Assembly: GCA_035063785.1 (NCBI GenBank)
Contig: JAPSFS010000005.1
Span: 62,001-126,000 of the forward strand
Source: Comamonas_C sp026954015
GTDB lineage: Bacteria > Pseudomonadota > Gammaproteobacteria > Burkholderiales > Burkholderiaceae_C
Reading direction: 5' to 3'
DNA length: 64,000 nucleotides
The position numbers and the translations under genes were made by a program. Shown one piece after another: positions 60,680 to 64,000 of this stretch (positions within the stretch are counted from its first letter, which is position 1; each line of letters starts with the position of its first letter). Below the pieces are notes generated by a model. The model saw only the letters and a list, made by a program, of their open reading frames with translations, was not told where the DNA came from and searched no databases.

Positions 60680-62305
60680 TCATTCGTCATTCACGCTACG
60701 CGCCGCTTCCACCAGCCGCCGCGTGTACGGATGTCTCGGCGCATCCAGCACCTGATGCACGTCGCCTGACTCCAGCACCTCGCCGTCCTTCATCACGATG
60801 ACCTCGTGCGCCATCGCGCGCACCACGGCCATGTCGTGCGTGATGAGCAGGTACGCCAGGCCCAGCTCCTTCTGCAGCCGCTGCAGCAGCGCGAGCACCT
60901 GCTGCTGGATCGTGACGTCCAGCGCGCTCGTCGGCTCGTCGAGCACCAGCAGACGCGGGCGCAGGATGAGTGCGCGCGCCACTGCGACGCGCTGGCGCTG
61001 GCCGCCCGAAAATTCATGCGGATAGCGCGCAAGCAGGCCGGGGAATTGCGATTCCGCGAGCCCTACTTCGGCCAGCATCGCGAGCACGCGCGTGCGGCGT
61101 TCGGTCTCGGACAGGTCGGGCGCGTGCACCTTGAGGCCTTCACCGACGATTTCCTCGATGGTAAGGCGCGGCGAAAGCGAGGAAAACGGGTCCTGGAACA
61201 CCACCTGCACCTGGCTGCGCAACTGCTGGTTGCGCGCGCTGTTGTGCGGCGCCGGGTGCTGCCAGTGCTGGCCGACGATCTCCAGCGTGCCGCGGCTCGC
61301 AAGCAGCCCGAGCAGCGCCTGCGCGAGCGTGGATTTGCCCGAGCCCGACTCGCCCACCACGCCCAGCGTGCGCCCGGCGGGTATCGCAAAATCCGCGCCC
61401 TTCACGGCCAGGAATTCGCCCTTGGCAAACCAGCCGCGCACGCCAGGCAAGGCCACCGGGTAGCCCACGTGCAGCGCCTGCGCGCGCGCGGCGGGCGGTG
61501 CGTTGGCCGCTGGCTCGCCCTCGACCACGTCGCGCCGGGGCGTGCTGGCGATCAGGCGCTGGGTATAGGCATGCTCGGGCGCGTCAAAAATGCGCGCGGT
61601 GGCGCCCTGCTCCACCAGGTGGCCCTGCTCCATCACCGCGACGCGGTCGGCGAAGCGGCGCACCATGAGCAGGTCGTGCGTGATGAGCAGCACCGCCATG
61701 CCGCTCTGGCGCTGCAGGTCCGCGAGCAGTTCGAGGATCTGGCCGCGCAGCGAGACATCGAGCGCCGTGGTCGGCTCGTCGGCCAGCAGCAGTTTGGGGC
61801 GGCTCGCCAGCGCCATCGCAATCATCGCGCGCTGGCGCTGCCCGCCCGAGAGCTGGTGCGGCAGGCTGGCAGCGCGGCGCTCGGGTTCGGGGATGCCGGT
61901 GGCCGCAAACAATTCGATAGCTGCCTGCGCGCTCTGGAACTTGCTCAAACCCTGTTTCAGCATCAAAACCTCGGCCACCTGTTTGCCGACGGTCATCAAG
62001 GGGTTGAGCGCGGTCATCGGCTCCTGGAAGATCATCGCGACCTCGCTGCCGCGTACGGCGCGCAGCTCGCGCTCCGGCAACTGCAGCAGGTCGCGCCCGC
62101 CCAGCAGGGCCTGGCCGGTGATGTGCGCCTCACCGGCAAGGCGCAGCAGCGAGAGCGCGCTCACGGTCTTGCCCGAGCCCGATTCACCGACGAGCGCGAA
62201 TTTCTCGCCCGCGCGGATCTCGAAATCGACGCCGTGCACCACCTCCTTGGCGCCAAAGGCCACGCGCAGGTCGCGCACCTGCAGGAGCACTTCGGCGGCG
62301 CTCAT
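60680..62305 (-). CDS. yejF: ABC transporter ATP-binding protein, YejF-like (two ATPase domains)
   Basis: The 541-residue protein fuses two ATPase domains of the oligopeptide type. Domain 1 has Walker A GESGSGKT at 40-47, LSGGQRQRAMIAMAL and LLADEPTTALD; domain 2 has GESGSGKS near 317, FSGGQRQRVAVAR and LVLDEPTSALD. With YejA, YejB and YejE it would import microcin C-like peptides or oligopeptides. It overlaps yejE by 4 bases (ATGA). An AT-rich stretch at 61907-61972 resembles the dispersed repeat yet leaves the frame intact. Confidence 0.92.
   Translation of the reverse strand: MSAAEVLLQVRDLRVAFGAKEVVHGVDFEIRAGEKFALVGESGSGKTVSALSLLRLAGEAHITGQALLGGRDLLQLPERELRAVRGSEVAMIFQEPMTALNPLMTVGKQVAEVLMLKQGLSKFQSAQAAIELFAATGIPEPERRAASLPHQLSGGQRQRAMIAMALASRPKLLLADEPTTALDVSLRGQILELLADLQRQSGMAVLLITHDLLMVRRFADRVAVMEQGHLVEQGATARIFDAPEHAYTQRLIASTPRRDVVEGEPAANAPPAARAQALHVGYPVALPGVRGWFAKGEFLAVKGADFAIPAGRTLGVVGESGSGKSTLAQALLGLLASRGTLEIVGQHWQHPAPHNSARNQQLRSQVQVVFQDPFSSLSPRLTIEEIVGEGLKVHAPDLSETERRTRVLAMLAEVGLAESQFPGLLARYPHEFSGGQRQRVAVARALILRPRLLVLDEPTSALDVTIQQQVLALLQRLQKELGLAYLLITHDMAVVRAMAHEVIVMKDGEVLESGDVHQVLDAPRHPYTRRLVEAARSVNDE
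61907..61972 (+). repeat. possible repeat copy inside the yejF coding sequence
   Basis: AACAATTCGATAGCTGCCTG, CGCGCTCTGGAACTTGCTC, then AAACCCTGTTTCAGCATCAAAA. GATAGCTGCC opens it exactly like intergenic copies, and the stretch is much richer in A and T than the gene around it. It encodes LKQGLSKFQSAQAAIELFAA, which replaces the equivalent YejF helix without changing length. Confidence 0.45.
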
Positions 62306-63348
62306 GCGTCGGCCTTCCGGGGATCGAGCGCATCGCGCAGCGCGTCGCCCATGAAGGTCAGCAGCAAGAGCGTGATCACCAGCACCGCAAAGGTGAAGAT
62401 GGAAATCCACCACGCGTCGATGTTGTTCTTGCCCTGGCTCAGCAGCTCGCCCAGGCTCGGGGTGCCTGGCGGCACGCCCAGGCCGAGGAAGTCGAGCGAG
62501 GTGAGCGCCAGGATCGCCGCGCTCATGCGAAACGGCAAAAAGGTGACCACCGGCACCATGGAGTTGGGCAGGATGTGGCGCCACATGATCCGGCCGTTGG
62601 GCACGCCCAGCGCGCGCGCCGCCTTGACGTAATCGAGCTGGCGGTTACGCAGGAATTCGGCGCGCACGTAGTCCGACAGGCCCATCCAGCCAAACAGGCT
62701 CAGCAGGATGAGCAGCAGCGCGATGCTGGGCGCGAAGATGGCACTGAAGATGATGAGCAGGTACAGCTCGGGCATGGAGCCCCAGATCTCGATGAAGCGC
62801 TGGAAGGCCAGGTCCGTCTTGCCGCCAAAGAAGCCCTGCACCGCCCCGGCGACGATGCCCAGCACCACGCCCACCGCCGTGAGCGCGAGACCAAAGAGCA
62901 CGCTCACGCGAAAGCCGTAGATGAGTTGCGCGAGCAGGTCGCGCCCGCGATCGTCCGTGCCCAGCCAGTTGTCGCGCGAGGGCGCCGAGGGATTGGGCGC
63001 CTTGGCGAAGTAGTTCAGCGTGTTCGCGCCATAGGGGTTGATCGTGTACAGCGCCCAGTTGCCGCCCGTGGTGATGCGCTGGCGCACGTAGGGGTCGAGG
63101 TAATCGGCAGGCGTGGCGAAGTCACCGCCAAACGTCGTCTCGGGGTAGTCGTGCAGCATCGGAAAGTAGGTCTGCCCTTCGTAACGCACGACGAGCGGGC
63201 GGTCGTTGCTCACCAGTTCGGCACCCAGGCTCACGAGCACCAGCGCGCAGAAGACCACCAGGCTCCAGTAGCCCAGCCGGTTGCGCTTGAAGCGCAGCCA
63301 GGCGCGCCGCGCGGGCGACAAGCTGGGCGCGGGCGCGCCGTCAGCCAT
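62302..63348 (-). CDS. yejE: ABC transporter permease, YejE-like
   Basis: The 348-residue permease has a conserved periplasmic insert after the first transmembrane segment (RYEGQTYFPMLHDYPETTFGG), typical of YejE, then NWLGTDDRGRDLLAQLIYGFR and the cytoplasmic EAA loop ARALGVPNGRIMWRHILPNS. The ATG at 63348 overlaps the toxin stop by 8 bases; an ATG at 63357 would add three residues. The partner permease yejB expected directly upstream is not there; a toxin gene is. Confidence 0.92.
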   Translation of the reverse strand: MADGAPAPSLSPARRAWLRFKRNRLGYWSLVVFCALVLVSLGAELVSNDRPLVVRYEGQTYFPMLHDYPETTFGGDFATPADYLDPYVRQRITTGGNWALYTINPYGANTLNYFAKAPNPSAPSRDNWLGTDDRGRDLLAQLIYGFRVSVLFGLALTAVGVVLGIVAGAVQGFFGGKTDLAFQRFIEIWGSMPELYLLIIFSAIFAPSIALLLILLSLFGWMGLSDYVRAEFLRNRQLDYVKAARALGVPNGRIMWRHILPNSMVPVVTFLPFRMSAAILALTSLDFLGLGVPPGTPSLGELLSQGKNNIDAWWISIFTFAVLVITLLLLTFMGDALRDALDPRKADA

Positions 63349-63769
63349 GGCGCTCATCGGCCAGCAGGTTGTGGAAGGGCTCGCAGCTCTTGAACCGGTA
63401 GGCGCCGAAGTCGCGCTCGTCCGTGGTCAGGATGCGGCCGTGGCCCAGGTGCTCGGCCAGCAGCACGAGCGAGCCGTCGGCCAGGTCCATCGGCAGGCTG
63501 GCGTAGCGCTCCATCAGGTGCGCGAGCCGCTCGGTCTGCGGCGCGTCCCACTGCCAGACGGCGATGCCGCCGGCGGCCACGTCGCGCAACAGGGCTTGCG
63601 CGGCGTCGGTGCCTATCCAGCGCGTGAGCAGGTGCGTGGCCTCGGTCAGCACCGGCCAGGTGGTGATCCAGCCTTCATCGTGCGTGTGCAGCGCCCGCGC
63701 GGCGCGACCGTGCCAGGCATCGTCGGCATCGGCCAGGGCGTAAAAGAAGCCGGCGTCGGCGATGATCAC
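63341..63769 (-). CDS. VapC-like PIN domain toxin
   Basis: This 142-residue PIN-domain ribonuclease has all four acidic metal ligands: Asp5 (IIADAGFF), Glu43 (LTEATHLL), Asp98 (MDLADGSLV) and Asp117 (TTDERDF). VapC toxins cleave tRNA or rRNA unless bound by VapB. It overlaps the gene upstream by 4 bases (ATGA) and runs into yejE. Base composition is like its surroundings. RNA target unknown. Confidence 0.85.
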   Translation of the reverse strand: MIIADAGFFYALADADDAWHGRAARALHTHDEGWITTWPVLTEATHLLTRWIGTDAAQALLRDVAAGGIAVWQWDAPQTERLAHLMERYASLPMDLADGSLVLLAEHLGHGRILTTDERDFGAYRFKSCEPFHNLLADERHG

Positions 63770-64000
63770 GCGCGGCCTGCCTCGGAAGGTTTGGCAGGTT
63801 TGGGGCCGGCGGCATAAGGCGCCGCCGCCGGCTCGTGCACCGCCGGCGCATGGCCCTGGTGCTTGGCGCCCCAGCCTTCGGCCAGGCGCGCCTTGGTGCT
63901 GCCCGCCACGTCGCTGCGGCCGCTGTGGCCCTTGCCGACGAAGGCCGCGAAGTGCGCCAGCCCCCCGCGCCGCGCGCGCACCTGGTCGTAATAGTGCTGC
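63766..64000 (-). CDS. probable antitoxin partner of the PIN toxin (5' end outside window)
   Basis: The frame runs off the window edge; the visible 77 residues read QHYYDQVRARRGGLAHF, KGHSGRSDVAGSTKARLAEGW and a Pro-Ala-rich tail. It ends with the ATGA overlap to the toxin, as in VapBC pairs, where the antitoxin comes first. No recognisable DNA-binding fold is visible in this part, so the antitoxin call rests on position and coupling. A GTG at 63981 is probably not the start. Confidence 0.5.
   Translation of the reverse strand, partial: QHYYDQVRARRGGLAHFAAFVGKGHSGRSDVAGSTKARLAEGWGAKHQGHAPAVHEPAAAPYAAGPKPAKPSEAGRA

Overview
The window is a dense, GC-rich stretch of bacterial chromosome. Gene content and order point to a betaproteobacterium of the order Burkholderiales, most likely family Comamonadaceae. 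The evidence is the order yceD-rpmF-plsX-fabHDG-acpP-fabF-rpoE-rseA-mucD followed by lepA-lepB-DUF4845-rnc-era-recO-pdxJ-acpS-nagZ, the odhA-odhB-odhL-zapE cluster, and many ATGA stop/start overlaps. No rRNA, tRNA, insertion sequence, prophage or CRISPR array was seen.

Layout. 1-1.6 kb: the end of a secreted alpha/beta hydrolase and an OmpW-type porin. 1.7-20.9 kb (minus strand): a long housekeeping block for lipid precursors (plsX, fab genes, acpP, acpS), envelope stress (rpoE, rseA, mucD), secretion (lepB), RNA processing and ribosome assembly (rnc, era, lepA), repair (recO), vitamin B6 (pdxJ), cell-wall recycling (nagZ) and a phosphofructokinase. 20.9-29.6 kb: maf, an RsmI-like methyltransferase and a crotonase face sppA, a Rieske protein, a HAD phosphatase and rluC; rne then reads rightward behind a leader of about 540 nt. 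29.7-41.6 kb: yaaA, a 2OG-Fe(II) oxygenase, queF, an FMN-riboswitch-controlled lumazine synthase, a dienoyl-CoA-isomerase-like crotonase, dinB, an FMN alpha-hydroxy-acid oxidase, acuI, aroG with an aromatic leader peptide and attenuator, tldD and rodA. 41.7-43.2 kb: a gene graveyard with a broken sensor kinase and a broken plus-strand gene meeting at a deletion scar. 43.3-57 kb: a YqiA-like esterase, a metallophosphoesterase, dnaE, bamD, a PP2C phosphatase, zapE and the 2-oxoglutarate dehydrogenase genes. 57-64 kb: ltrA, an AI-2E family exporter, a universal stress protein, Yej-type ABC transporter genes, and a VapBC-like toxin-antitoxin pair at the edge.

Regulatory content is the most interesting part. 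Upstream of aroG a short ORF encodes Phe-Tyr-Phe-Tyr-Phe-Trp-Phe followed by mutually exclusive hairpins, a classical attenuator. Upstream of ribH is a well-matched FMN riboswitch preceded by a perfect UUCG hairpin. A promoter-terminator pair upstream of lepA could make a roughly 60-nt RNA.

The strongest structure not explained by genes is a family of imperfect palindromes of about 45-60 bp (core ATAGCTGCCAGCGCTTG, spacer, CAAGCGCTGGAGGC). At least eleven copies are scattered through the window, mostly at 3' ends of genes. Several overlap or supply the gene's stop codon, and three more degenerate copies may lie inside coding sequence. No obviously new defence or biosynthetic system was found. 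All functional calls rest on reading the sequence and knowledge of the families; no database search was run.
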